From: Bacillus thermotolerans
GTDB taxonomy: Bacteria > Bacillota > Bacilli > Bacillales > Domibacillaceae
Direction of reading: 5' to 3'
Assembly: GCF_000812025.2 (NCBI RefSeq)
Contig: NZ_JWJE02000022.1
Span: 1 to 64,000 of the forward strand
DNA: 64,000 nucleotides
Made by a program: the position numbers and the translations under genes
Shown: positions 1 through 8,666 of the stretch, piece by piece
Layout of the letters: the number at the start of each line of letters is the position of its first letter
Position numbering within the stretch: position 1 is the first letter of the stretch
Notes under the pieces: generated by a model
The model's database searches: none
What the model was told of the DNA's origin: nothing
The model's input: the letters and a program-made list of their open reading frames with translations, nothing else

Positions 1-17
1 TCAAACTCTCCAAAAAG
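1..17 (-). rRNA. rrs: 16S rRNA gene, extreme 5' end only (runs off the left edge)
   Basis: The reverse complement of the first bases reads ...TTTTTGGAGAGTTTGA, the conserved start of bacterial 16S rRNA (GGAGAGTTTGATCCTGGCTCAG). The gene therefore runs leftward out of the window, and only about 17 nt are present. Support comes from the upstream minus-strand sequence, which has a CTTTGAAAACTGAACAAA leader motif typical of Bacillaceae rRNA operons and stacked rRNA-type promoters. The exact mature 5' end is inferred by analogy with B. subtilis. Confidence 0.85.
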
Positions 18-61
18 ATGTTTGATTGCTCATAAAATAAATAAATCAAGAATTAACTGGC

Positions 62-327
62 ATGTATTTTGTTCAGTTTTCAAAGATCAATGTTGCTTTT
101 CTTTTTCAAGAGTCAACTTTCATATCTTATCACATTTCAAAGATCGAAGTCAACATCTTTTTTTGTTTCTTTTTCAAAACGCTGTTTTCTCTGACAGCTA
201 AATAATCATATCACGTCTAGAAAACAAAGTCAATCACTTTTATGTGATTTTCTTTCTTACTTTTATTTCAGCGCCATTTCTCTCGGCGACGAATACTAAT
301 ATAACATTTTGTAAGATACAAAGTCAA
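62..327 (-). promoter_or_regulatory. rRNA operon leader with three tandem sigma-A promoters
   Basis: Read on the minus strand there are three TTGACT -35 boxes with matching -10 boxes. P1: TTGACT at 322-327 and TATATT at 298-303 (18-bp spacer). P2: TTGACT at 228-233 and TATGAT at 205-210 (17-bp spacer). P3: TTGACT at 148-153 and TAAGAT at 124-129 (18-bp spacer). A fourth TTGACT at 111-116 has only a poor -10. The leader then holds GATCTTTGAAAACTGAAC, close to the usual rrn leader, and ends at the 16S start. Stacked TTGACT promoters are characteristic of Bacillus rrn operons. Confidence 0.8.
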
Positions 328-467
328 CAACCTTTAAGAAAAAAGTAGAATACAAGATAAAAAGTGTCCCAGAAGAAAGATTACCTCTCAAAAAAGTCTA
401 GCTTTTTTTTAATAAATTGTGTTTACTATTTACTCAACTTTACATTTACCATTTGGAGGGAATCACC

Positions 468-1394
468 ATGGAGCTTTTACTATCGATTATTTTGGATGTC
501 ATACTTCCTGTATTCATCTTGATTGCTGCAGGCGCCTTTTTGCACCGTACCTTTACGTTCAATCTGGGCACCTTGTCAAAATTGCTCACGTATTTACTGC
601 TTCCCGCTGTAGCATTTACTAATCTATACGAAAGCCATATTAGCAGTGATGTATTGGGATCTATTGTAGGCTTTTGGATCATCCAAAGCTTGTTGTTAAT
701 CGGAATCGTCCATATCGTGTCGAAGATCGCCAAATTTGATACAGGACTTTCAGCCACTTTTAAAAACAGTGTTGTCCTCAATAACTCCGGGAACTTCGGC
801 TTGCCCGTCAGCCAGCTTGTCTTTCACAACCAGCCAATCGGCCTTTCCGTACACATTATCATTATGACGCTGCAAAACCTGCTGACATATACATACGGAC
901 TGATGAATTCAGTGTCCGGCCACTCCACCAGCTTGAAGGACGTTTTAAAAACTTTCTTTAAGATTCCAGTGATTTACGCTTTGCTTTTAGGACTTCTTCT
1001 AAACTGGCTGAATGTGGAGCTGCCCTTCTTCCTGTTGAATCCGATAGAAAGCATCGACAATGCCTTTCTTGCTGTTGCCCTGATTACATTGGGCGCCCAA
1101 AGCGCGTTTCTTAAGCTGACAGAGCTTTCCTTACCGCTTGTATTAAGTCTTATTGGCCGTTTATTGCTGTCACCTACACTCGCCCTGCTCATTATTTTCA
1201 CATTCGATTTGGAGGGAACAGTAGCCCAGGCACTTTTTATCGCAAGTTCATTTCCGTCCTCAAGAAACAGTGCTCAATTCGCCTTGGAGTACGATAACCA
1301 TCCTGAATACGCCGCCCAAGCGGTGATCGTCTCGACTTTGCTAAGCAGTCTAACCGTTACGCTAGTCGTCTATTTAGCTAAAGTCATCTTTTAA
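468..1394 (+). CDS. AEC-family transporter (auxin efflux carrier/malate permease type)
   Basis: The product is a 308-residue, very hydrophobic protein with about ten membrane segments. It has the family-typical NNSGNFGLP stretch near residue 105 and a second Ser/Asn-rich segment (SSFPSSRNSAQFALEY) in the C-terminal half, the two crossover-like motifs of AEC proteins. Members move organic acids or other small anions across the cytoplasmic membrane, but the substrate cannot be read from sequence. The ATG at 468 is chosen because GGAGGG sits 7 bp upstream; an in-frame TTG at 417 lacks a ribosome site. The gene is divergent from the rrn promoters and lies upstream of citM, so a carboxylate substrate is plausible but inferred. 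Confidence 0.85.
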   Translation: MELLLSIILDVILPVFILIAAGAFLHRTFTFNLGTLSKLLTYLLLPAVAFTNLYESHISSDVLGSIVGFWIIQSLLLIGIVHIVSKIAKFDTGLSATFKNSVVLNNSGNFGLPVSQLVFHNQPIGLSVHIIIMTLQNLLTYTYGLMNSVSGHSTSLKDVLKTFFKIPVIYALLLGLLLNWLNVELPFFLLNPIESIDNAFLAVALITLGAQSAFLKLTELSLPLVLSLIGRLLLSPTLALLIIFTFDLEGTVAQALFIASSFPSSRNSAQFALEYDNHPEYAAQAVIVSTLLSSLTVTLVVYLAKVIF

Positions 1395-1478
1395 GCCTGC
1401 TAATTCATTTCATGAACAAAATGAACACAATGTTATATATGGATGAAAACGCACGAAAAGTTTTATAGAAATTAAAAA

Positions 1479-1504
1479 TTCAAAATATTTACCACGTTCA
1501 AAAT
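1479..1504 (+). promoter_or_regulatory. Direct repeat upstream of citM, candidate CitT site
   Basis: TTCAAAAT occurs at 1479-1486 and again at 1497-1504, 18 bp apart, about 75-100 bp upstream of the citM start. In B. subtilis phosphorylated CitT binds upstream of citM, so a repeat here is a reasonable candidate. That it is the CitT site is inference. A weak cre-like stretch (TGAAAACGCACGAA, near 1443) also lies upstream and could allow CcpA repression. Confidence 0.3.
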
Positions 1505-1576
1505 TTTGATTAGGATGAATATCAATTAATCCATTCATCAGTAATGAAAGCGTATCCAAAAAAAGAGGTGGTAAAT

Positions 1577-2890
1577 ATGTTAGCGATATTAGGTTATTTA
1601 ATGGTATTTGTATTTATGTTCTTGATCATGACAGGCCGACTATCGGCTCTGATCGCTTTAATTATAGTACCAGTGGTGTTTGCTATAATTGGAGGGTTTT
1701 CCTCCGAGCTAGGAACTATGATAATTGACGGAGTCGGGCAGTTGGCTCCAACCGGCGTCATGCTGATGTTCGCTATTTTGTATTTTGGAATTATGATCGA
1801 TGCCGGGCTGTTTGATCCGATTGTCGATAAAGTATTAAAGTTTGTCAAAGGAGATCCCGTAAAAATCGCTATCGGTACAGCGGTATTAGCTTTAATGGTT
1901 TCTCTTGACGGAGATGGAACAACGACTTACATGATTACGATTTCAGCTATGTACCCGCTCTATAAGCGGTTAAAGATGAATCCGCTCATGTTGCCAGCGA
2001 TCGCCATTATGTCCGTAGGAGTTACCAATCTGACTCCATGGGGCGGCCCGACAGCGCGGGTTGTAAGCGCCCTCAGTTTAGATATGCATGATGTGTTCGT
2101 TCCAATGATTCCTGCCATGATCGGCGGTGCAATATTTGTTCTCTTTGTTGCTTACGTGTTCGGAAAGAGAGAGCGCAAGCGCGTCGGTGTTCTTAAACTA
2201 AGTGACCTGTCAAACCAGCAAACGCTGGCTGAAAGAGAAATGGCTGCTGCTGCAGAGTACTCAGAAGACATTAAACGTCCGCATTTACTATGGGTGAACT
2301 TTGCCTTAACGGTTGCTTTGATGGCAGCTCTAATCATCGGAGTTCTGCCGCTTCCTGCTTTATTCATGATCGGATTTGCGATAGCGGTCGTTATTAATTA
2401 TCCGAATTTAGACCAGCAGAAGCAGCGCCTTCAAGCACATGCTGGAAACGTTCTGGCTGTTGTTTCACTTGTTTTTGCCGCTGGAACATTCACAGGCATC
2501 CTATCCGGCACAGGTATGGTCGATGCAATGGCTAACAGCCTGGTAGCGGTTATCCCAGATGCCCTGGGGCCTTACCTGCCAATCATTACTGCTATTATCA
2601 GCATGCCGTTTACCTTCTTTATGTCTAATGATGCATTCTACTTTGGTATGATCCCGATCATTGCTGAAACTGCTGCGAACTACGGTATTGCGCCAGAAGT
2701 GATCGCCCGCGCGTCCTTGATCGGACAACCTGTACACTTATTAAGCCCGCTTGTCGCTTCTACCTACCTGCTTGTCGGTATGTCGAAGGTGGACTTCGGG
2801 AAGTTCCAACGCTTCACAATGCTGCCCGCGGCAGGAGTATGTATAGCCATGCTAATTGTGGCTTTAATTCTCGGGGTTATAACAATTTAA
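1577..2890 (+). CDS. citM: Citrate-Mg2+/H+ symporter CitM (CitMHS family)
   Basis: This 437-residue polytopic membrane protein has the CitMHS signature segments MVSLDGDGTTTYM and TNLTPWGGPTAR in the first half and a related inverted repeat (MSNDAFYFGMIPI) in the second. B. subtilis CitM is 433 residues and imports citrate complexed with Mg2+. The ATG at 1577 follows AGAGGTGG; the upstream in-frame ATG at 1544 adds eleven charged residues and has no ribosome site. The next genes encode the matching CitS/CitT two-component system, as in B. subtilis. A strong terminator follows immediately. The exact metal-citrate preference cannot be told. Confidence 0.92.
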   Translation: MLAILGYLMVFVFMFLIMTGRLSALIALIIVPVVFAIIGGFSSELGTMIIDGVGQLAPTGVMLMFAILYFGIMIDAGLFDPIVDKVLKFVKGDPVKIAIGTAVLALMVSLDGDGTTTYMITISAMYPLYKRLKMNPLMLPAIAIMSVGVTNLTPWGGPTARVVSALSLDMHDVFVPMIPAMIGGAIFVLFVAYVFGKRERKRVGVLKLSDLSNQQTLAEREMAAAAEYSEDIKRPHLLWVNFALTVALMAALIIGVLPLPALFMIGFAIAVVINYPNLDQQKQRLQAHAGNVLAVVSLVFAAGTFTGILSGTGMVDAMANSLVAVIPDALGPYLPIITAIISMPFTFFMSNDAFYFGMIPIIAETAANYGIAPEVIARASLIGQPVHLLSPLVASTYLLVGMSKVDFGKFQRFTMLPAAGVCIAMLIVALILGVITI

Positions 2891-2901
2891 TGACCATACT
2901 T

Positions 2902-2934
2902 AAAATAGCTAGAGTACCTGCTCTAGCTATTTTT
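2902..2934 (+). terminator. Rho-independent terminator of citM
   Basis: ATAGCTAGAG and CTCTAGCTAT form a 10-bp stem with a 6-nt loop, followed by a T run. Confidence 0.9.
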
Positions 2935-3009
2935 CCATGCTCAGACTAGCTTTATTTGTCAAGGCAAGAACAGTATGATGGTAAATAAGGGTGTTGATCA
3001 GGAATTTCT

Positions 3010-4611
3010 ATGAAAACCTCATTAAAAACAAAAATATTAGGCTTAATCAGTACCTTAATTCTTCTTATTATCATTCTTCTTGCCGGTATTTTTTCATACC
3101 TGCAAGCAACAGAAACGAAACGGCATGTAGGGGAAATTGCCCGGCAGTCAGCCAGTTCGATTTCCCTTATGCCAGAAATCATTAATATAGTAGAAACGAG
3201 TAATTCAACCGACAAGGTTCATTCAATCGCCGTTCAGCTCATCGACCAAATTGAGGCGGCGGACATTATCATTACTAACCGAAAGGAGATCGTTTACTCC
3301 TATTCAGCACCCGAATTAATCGGCCAGAAGAATTTTGAGCGAGCGAGTTTCCGGGCGCTTGTGTTTGGCGGTTCCTATGCGATTGAAATAGATAGCCATG
3401 ACGGGCCTGCACTTATCGGAGTCGTCCCTATCGTCACAGACAATGGAGATTACAGCCAGGTCATTGGAACCGTCATGGTCAAGTTTTTAGAAAAGGACAT
3501 TTTCAGCAGTATTTACAAGCAGATACAGAGAATCATTTTCTTCTCCTTAGCTGTATTAGCACTGGGAATCATCGGGGGTATTTTCCTGACAAAGAGCATC
3601 CGGAAAGATACGCTCGGTCTTGAGCCGCACGAAATCGCTTCCCTTTACCGAGAAAGGAACGCCATTCTTTTATCCATCAAAGAAGGAATTATCGCCTTTG
3701 ATGACCGCGGCATGCTGACCCTCATTAACCATTCAGCGAGAGATATGCTGGGACTGACGGCAGCAATCACCGGGCAGCCGATCCAGCAGGTTATTCCTGA
3801 TCTTAATATGATGGATGTGCTGAAATCAGGCCAGCCGATTACGGATATTGAAATTGGGATCAAGGAGAAAGTCTTCATCTTTAGTATTATTCCGATTTTC
3901 GAGAATGGTAAGGTAGCCGGAGCAGTTGCCAGCTTTAAAGATAAGACGGAATTAAAAAACCTGATGGACACCTTGTCAGAGGTCAAAGATTATTCAGAGG
4001 GCCTGCGGGCTCAAACCCATGAATTCACGAATAAGCTCTATCTGTTATCAGGATTACTTCAGCTGGGCCAGTATAAAGAAGCGTATGAATATATCCAGCA
4101 GGAGTCCAAGGTTCACCACACACAAAACCACATATTATTTACGCAGGTTCAGGATGCCAACGTACAAGCGATTTTACTCGGAAAGATCAGCAAAGCATCA
4201 GAAAAGAAAATCACTTTTGATATTGACCCCGAAAGCTCTGTCGGCCCATTGCCTTCCCGCATAACGGTTTCCCACATGGTGACGATTATTGGAAACATTC
4301 TTGATAATGCCTTTGAAGCTGTGCAGCACCAGGCGGTAAAGCATGTGACCTTTTATATAACGGATATTGGCAACGATATTATTATCGAGGTCATGGACAG
4401 CGGGACAGGCATCCCCGATGAGGAGATCGACTCCTTATTTATTAAAGGATACTCTTCTAAAGGCACGAACAGAGGCTACGGGCTCTTTAATGTTAAAGAA
4501 ATGGTGGACAGCTTGGAAGGAACGATGGAAATCAGCCCGAATCCACAGGGAGGAACCATTTTTACTATTTATCTTCCTAAAGAGGTAAAAAACAACCAGG
4601 GGGTAGATTAA
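3010..4611 (+). CDS. citS: Citrate-sensing histidine kinase CitS (CitA/DcuS family)
   Basis: A 533-residue sensor kinase. Transmembrane helix 1 spans about 9-30, followed by an extracytoplasmic PAS-like sensor domain to about 170 and transmembrane helix 2 at about 176-198. A cytoplasmic PAS domain lies at about 218-320. The phospho-acceptor histidine is in QTHEFTNKL (H337), the N-box asparagine is N433 in ILDNAFEAV, and the G-box is DSGTGIPDEEI...GYGLFNV. This is the architecture of the citrate/C4-dicarboxylate sensors, and B. subtilis CitS has nearly the same length. It should sense external citrate and phosphorylate CitT, encoded next with a 1-bp gap. AGGA precedes the ATG. Confidence 0.92.
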   Translation: MKTSLKTKILGLISTLILLIIILLAGIFSYLQATETKRHVGEIARQSASSISLMPEIINIVETSNSTDKVHSIAVQLIDQIEAADIIITNRKEIVYSYSAPELIGQKNFERASFRALVFGGSYAIEIDSHDGPALIGVVPIVTDNGDYSQVIGTVMVKFLEKDIFSSIYKQIQRIIFFSLAVLALGIIGGIFLTKSIRKDTLGLEPHEIASLYRERNAILLSIKEGIIAFDDRGMLTLINHSARDMLGLTAAITGQPIQQVIPDLNMMDVLKSGQPITDIEIGIKEKVFIFSIIPIFENGKVAGAVASFKDKTELKNLMDTLSEVKDYSEGLRAQTHEFTNKLYLLSGLLQLGQYKEAYEYIQQESKVHHTQNHILFTQVQDANVQAILLGKISKASEKKITFDIDPESSVGPLPSRITVSHMVTIIGNILDNAFEAVQHQAVKHVTFYITDIGNDIIIEVMDSGTGIPDEEIDSLFIKGYSSKGTNRGYGLFNVKEMVDSLEGTMEISPNPQGGTIFTIYLPKEVKNNQGVD

Positions 4612-4612
4612 C

Positions 4613-5290
4613 ATGTTGAAGGTGGTCATTGTAGAAGATGACTTTCGCATTGCACAGGTGCAGGAGCAATTCCTGCAGAAAATCGAAGGTGTGGAATTAG
4701 CGGGAAAAGCGCTGAACGCAAAGGAAGCACTCGACATATTAGCGAGAGAACAAGTCGACTTGCTTCTATTGGATATCTATATACCTGACGAGCTCGGGAC
4801 AGATTTATTAGCAAAAGTCAAAAGGCTGTACCCTGCCATTGACGTCATTATGATTACCGCCGCTAACGAAAAACACATGCTGGAGACAGCGCTGCAATAC
4901 GGCGTCAAAGATTATTTGCTAAAACCTGTTACGATGGAAAAGTTTATTGAATCCATCGCTCGTTATAAAAAGAAGAAACAAATGCTGAGCGAGCACAGTG
5001 AAGTCAATCAGTCATTGATTGACCAGTACTTCGGTAATGAAAAAGAAGAAGATGCCCGCCAAAATGACTTGCCGCCTGGAGTCGATCGCTTCACCTTGTC
5101 AAAAGTAAAAGAGATCATGGCCGACCAGAAAGGCGGCATTTCAATCGTCGGGATGGCAGAGAAAATGGGAGCTTCCCGGACGACCGCCCGCCGATACCTT
5201 GAATATTTAGTCTCGATTAACTTCTGTAAAGCAGATTACGATTACGGAATTATCGGAAGACCTGAAAGAAAATACTTTCTCATTAAGTAA
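4613..5290 (+). CDS. citT: Response regulator CitT
   Basis: A 225-residue CitB/DcuR-type regulator. The receiver domain has acidic residues in VEDDFRI and phospho-acceptor D54 in LLLLDIYIP, plus the conserved K in KDYLLKPV. The C-terminal DNA-binding region contains a helix-turn-helix reading GMAEKMGASRTTARRYLEYL. It begins 1 bp after the citS stop with its ribosome site (GGGGG) inside citS, so translation is coupled. The expected role is to activate citM when CitS detects citrate. The length matches B. subtilis CitT (226 residues). Confidence 0.92.
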   Translation: MLKVVIVEDDFRIAQVQEQFLQKIEGVELAGKALNAKEALDILAREQVDLLLLDIYIPDELGTDLLAKVKRLYPAIDVIMITAANEKHMLETALQYGVKDYLLKPVTMEKFIESIARYKKKKQMLSEHSEVNQSLIDQYFGNEKEEDARQNDLPPGVDRFTLSKVKEIMADQKGGISIVGMAEKMGASRTTARRYLEYLVSINFCKADYDYGIIGRPERKYFLIK

Positions 5291-5303
5291 AAGGAGTTCA
5301 GCT

Positions 5304-6278
5304 ATGTGTAAAAGGATATTTCTGCTGGCTCTCCTCCTTTTCGCTGCGCTGATGGGCTGCTCAGCAAACAAACCGGCTACAGACAGCAAGGCGGTAGAAG
5401 GTGAAATTACTTTCGTGGCCCCGAGTTCCCCAGGTGGCAGCTGGGACTTAACCGCCAGAGCAATGCAAAAAACGCTGAATAAACAAGGAATCATTGAAGA
5501 GCCTGTTCAAGTGATCAATATTATTGGCGCAGGCGGAGAGCGTGGCTGGAAGCATGTTAAAGAGCAGCAGGAAAATGTGCTTGCGATGAATTCAAGCTTG
5601 ATTTTAACGAGTTATTTATTAGGAGAAAGCCAGCTTACCTATCAGGACTTCACCCCGCTTGCAACACTCTCAACCGAATGGATCGTCACCATTGTTCCAG
5701 AGGATTCAGCGATCAACAGTGCAAAAGAGTTAATGGAGGCGCTGAAGAAAAATGTTCACCAGTACAAAATTGGTGTATCACCAAAACTCGGCAACGATGA
5801 CCAACTCTCTTTTGTTTTAGCAAGCCAGAATTCAGGCATTCCCCCGCAGGAACTGAACTTTTTTGTTTATGAAAACAGCAGCTTGGTGGTGGATGCGCTG
5901 CTGGCGAAAGAGGTCGATGCAGCGACGATGCCGTTATCTGAGGCGAAAGCCTTTTATGAATCAGGGAACGTGAAAGTGCTCGCTGTCTCCTCCCCTGAAC
6001 GTTCGAAGGAGATGCCTGACGTACCCACTTGGACCGAGCAAGGCATCGACTTAGTATTCCAGCATTGGCGCGGTGTGATGGGACCCCCGAACATGACGAA
6101 AGCGGAAATCAAGTATTGGGACCAGGCTTTTCAAAAAATGACCCAAACGGAGCAGTGGCGACGATTCCTACGAGGCCATCACTGGACATCACTCTATAAA
6201 AACAGTGATGAAACAGCGGCCTTTCTAGAGGAACAAAGTCAGCTTTACGAAGAATTAATGAGGAATCAGACCAATTAA
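5304..6278 (+). CDS. yflP: Tripartite tricarboxylate-type solute-binding lipoprotein (YflP/TctC family)
   Basis: A 324-residue lipoprotein: signal peptide 1-18, lipobox LMGC with C19. The mature part is a TctC-like periplasmic-binding-protein fold (VAPSSPGGSWDLTARAM near the start of the domain, and VLAVSSPERSKEMPDVPTWTEQG near the end). There is no TctA/TctB membrane partner in the window. The gene sits 13 bp after citT behind AAGGAG, the citS-citT-yflP arrangement known from B. subtilis, where YflP is thought to assist citrate sensing or capture. Function as an accessory citrate binder is inferred from context. Confidence 0.85.
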   Translation: MCKRIFLLALLLFAALMGCSANKPATDSKAVEGEITFVAPSSPGGSWDLTARAMQKTLNKQGIIEEPVQVINIIGAGGERGWKHVKEQQENVLAMNSSLILTSYLLGESQLTYQDFTPLATLSTEWIVTIVPEDSAINSAKELMEALKKNVHQYKIGVSPKLGNDDQLSFVLASQNSGIPPQELNFFVYENSSLVVDALLAKEVDAATMPLSEAKAFYESGNVKVLAVSSPERSKEMPDVPTWTEQGIDLVFQHWRGVMGPPNMTKAEIKYWDQAFQKMTQTEQWRRFLRGHHWTSLYKNSDETAAFLEEQSQLYEELMRNQTN

Positions 6279-6282
6279 CTGG

Positions 6283-6330
6283 AAAGAACCCGTCATCTCT
6301 ATGCATTCAAAAAGATGACGGGTTCTTTGT
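6283..6330 (+). terminator. Terminator of the citS-citT-yflP operon
   Basis: AAAGAACCCGTCATCT pairs with AGATGACGGGTTCTTT, a 16-bp perfect stem ending in a short T-rich tail. Its symmetry could also serve the opposite strand. Confidence 0.85.
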
Positions 6331-6519
6331 CTTCCCTTTCTTTAATAGCGCAAAAGCGCCAGCAATCAAAAAAAGCGAACTTAAGTGTAGAATAACAAGA
6401 AAGAAAAAGATTTAAGGTATAACGGCATTGTTTGTATGCTTCCTTGAGGGAAAATAAACAAAAGAGCAGGACAGTATAGCGAGAGATCGTCTTTACAGCA
6501 AGAAAGGAGAAAGATATTT

Positions 6520-7515
6520 ATGAAGTTAAGCGTACTAGACCAAGCACCAATCACTAAAGGTAATTCTCCTGCAGAGGCTTTAAAAAAAGCGGAGGAACTT
6601 GCCATATTAGCGGATGAATTAGGCTATCGGCGCATGTGGATGGCCGAGCATCATAGTACAGGAGCTTACGCCAGTTCGGCCCCTGAGGTATCAGCTGCCC
6701 ATCTCGCAGCCAAAACTAAAAACATTCGAATTGGCACAGGCGGTGTCATGATGATGCATTATTCACCATTAAAGCTGGCGGAGGTATTCAAGACGCTTAG
6801 CGCCTACTCGCCCGGCCGGATTGATTTTGGCGTAGGCCGCGCTCCCGGCGGAGATACCGATGCAATTTACGCTTTGTCGGAAGGCCGCCAGCCTATGCTG
6901 AATAACATGTACGAAAAATTTGAGTTTGCCTTGCAGCTTATTAAGGATGAAGTACCGGATCACGATTTGTATAGGAAAACGATTGCTACGCCATCCCAGG
7001 TGGTCCTGCCGGAGGCCTGGCTGCTTGGCTCTACAGGGAACAGCGCCGTGAAGGCAGGACGCATGGGCGTCGGTTACTCATTTGCTCAGTTTTTCAACGG
7101 GGACATGACAAAAGACATTTTGGATCTATATAAAGAAGAGTTTCAACCGTCTTCCTTTATGGAAAAGCCGACTATTTCGGTCTCTTATATGGTAACGACA
7201 GCGGAAACGAAGGAAGAGGCCGAATTTGAAGCCCTCCCCCATGACATTGCCCGCCTTTGGCTAATGAGAGGGAAACTCGGACAAGTATTAACACCAGAAG
7301 AAGCGCAAGATTATCCATTAACAGAAATTGAACGCATGAGAATCGAGGAACACCGGAAAAACCTTCACCTAGTTGGATCAGCCAAGGAAATTGCAGAGCG
7401 GCTGCAGGAAGAGAAAGATCATTATGGATTTGATGAGGCCATGATCTGCAGCATTCCGCATTCTCAGGAAAAGCGCTTGAACGTCTACCGCTTGCTGGCA
7501 CGTGAACTGATGTAA
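6520..7515 (+). CDS. LLM-class flavin-dependent oxidoreductase (luciferase-like)
   Basis: A 331-residue single-domain TIM-barrel protein of the bacterial luciferase-like monooxygenase superfamily. Visible family features are LSVLDQAPI at the N-terminus, WMAEHHS at about 41-47, IRIGTGGVMMMHYSPLKLAE at about 70-90 and FGVGRAPGG. The AEHH motif and the GVGRAPG segment place it in the short MsnO8/YtmO-like subgroup, members of which use reduced FMN. The substrate is unknown. The start at 6520 is preceded by AAGGAGA. The gene stands alone between two terminators, so it is probably monocistronic. Confidence 0.85.
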   Translation: MKLSVLDQAPITKGNSPAEALKKAEELAILADELGYRRMWMAEHHSTGAYASSAPEVSAAHLAAKTKNIRIGTGGVMMMHYSPLKLAEVFKTLSAYSPGRIDFGVGRAPGGDTDAIYALSEGRQPMLNNMYEKFEFALQLIKDEVPDHDLYRKTIATPSQVVLPEAWLLGSTGNSAVKAGRMGVGYSFAQFFNGDMTKDILDLYKEEFQPSSFMEKPTISVSYMVTTAETKEEAEFEALPHDIARLWLMRGKLGQVLTPEEAQDYPLTEIERMRIEEHRKNLHLVGSAKEIAERLQEEKDHYGFDEAMICSIPHSQEKRLNVYRLLARELM

Positions 7516-7538
7516 GCACTGAAGTCAATTTATTAATT

Positions 7539-7580
7539 AAAAAGTCCTTGCCCGGTTTGATTAGCAGGCAAGGACTTTTT
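7539..7580 (+). terminator. Terminator after the luciferase-like gene
   Basis: AAAAAGTCCTTGCC and GGCAAGGACTTTTT form a stem of up to 14 bp with a U-rich tail. Confidence 0.9.
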
Positions 7581-7649
7581 AATCTGCTTTTTATTCTGCA
7601 AAGCTGCAACAGATCAGAAACCATGAATTCCTAAGATGGTTAGGCGATT

Positions 7650-7684
7650 GGAAAAACAAGAAGACTGCCTTTACGGCAGCCTTC
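7650..7684 (-). terminator. Terminator of the secreted Cys-tail protein gene
   Basis: On the minus strand GAAGGCTGCC and GGCAGTCTTC pair (one G-U) around a small loop, followed by TTGTTTTT. Confidence 0.8.
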
Positions 7685-7698
7685 ACAAATTAATTGTA

Positions 7699-8469
7699 TT
7701 ACAGATAATACTTCGCGCTTGTCCAGCAATACCCTACTACTCCACCAGTAAGGAATGACAAGCCATAATAACAAGCTGATGCTCCAGCAGGCCCTAACCC
7801 AGAACACGCGATGCTAGCTGCGGCAATAGCCCATGCAGCAATTCCTTGAGCCGACAAACAATTATTAAATCCTTTAAGAAAGTCAGTGAAAGAGTTAGCA
7901 CTAGCTGTTTCAACACCGAAAATATTTAACGAACTAGCTATTGTTTTACTTTCTGTTTTTTGTTCAGTTTCAAAATATTCTGCTGTGAGCTGTACAGTAT
8001 CATCCATTACTTTTTGATTATCAGACCAAACCTCCACTCTGACTTCGTGAGACTCTTGATCGGCTGAGTAATGGTTCTCCATATATGACTTTAATTTTCC
8101 ATTCTTTTCAATATATACTGTAGCTAATTCATTTTGGTCCTCATCAAAGAAGAGAGGGATATGTAAGATAACTTCTTTATTCTTTTTATTTTGAACTACC
8201 ATAATATCTTCAAAGTTAATGTTATCCGAATGAAAACTAATAGAACCGTTGTCTAATAGCTTTTTAAATTTCTTTATGTATACTTTTGACTGGCTCCCCT
8301 CAACTGGCTCTAAATCCTCTGATAGCTCTTTAGTCTTTTCAATGCTTTGCATTACCTTTTGGTCTAACTCTGATTCTTGGGCATAACTAGTATTAGAGCT
8401 AAATGAGCTAAACCCTAATAACATCATGATCATCATGATAGATAGTACTTTCTTTCCGAGATTAATCAC
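7699..8469 (-). CDS. Secreted protein with hydrophobic four-cysteine tail, bacteriocin-like precursor
   Basis: A 256-residue protein with an N-terminal signal peptide (cleavage near SNTSYAQE), then a soluble acidic region of about 165 residues and a distinct last 55 residues that are Ala/Gly-rich and hydrophobic with cysteines at about 204, 222, 233 and 248. All cysteines are in that tail. A secreted precursor ending in a compact, hydrophobic, even-cysteine module resembles SdpC-like and halocin-C8-like bacteriocin precursors in layout; I see no firm family match. The GTG start at 8469 follows AAAGGGGAG; upstream in-frame ATGs lack a ribosome site. A 58-residue membrane protein gene is divergent from it and could be an immunity partner, which is inference. 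Confidence 0.55.
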   Translation of the reverse strand: MINLGKKVLSIMMIMMLLGFSSFSSNTSYAQESELDQKVMQSIEKTKELSEDLEPVEGSQSKVYIKKFKKLLDNGSISFHSDNINFEDIMVVQNKKNKEVILHIPLFFDEDQNELATVYIEKNGKLKSYMENHYSADQESHEVRVEVWSDNQKVMDDTVQLTAEYFETEQKTESKTIASSLNIFGVETASANSFTDFLKGFNNCLSAQGIAAWAIAAASIACSGLGPAGASACYYGLSFLTGGVVGYCWTSAKYYL

Positions 8470-8666
8470 TAAAAACTCCCCTTTTACAAATTTAGTCAAC
8501 GAATATGCTATCATGAACAAATCGACCGGTAAACAAAATATGTAATAATTGTACCATTTTAACTATTAATGGTAATTTTGGTTCATATGTAATTGAATGT
8601 ATTTTTTCCAATAGTTTCATAGTAAATGATATGTTACACTCGGAAGGAAGGAGGCTTTTATAAGTT

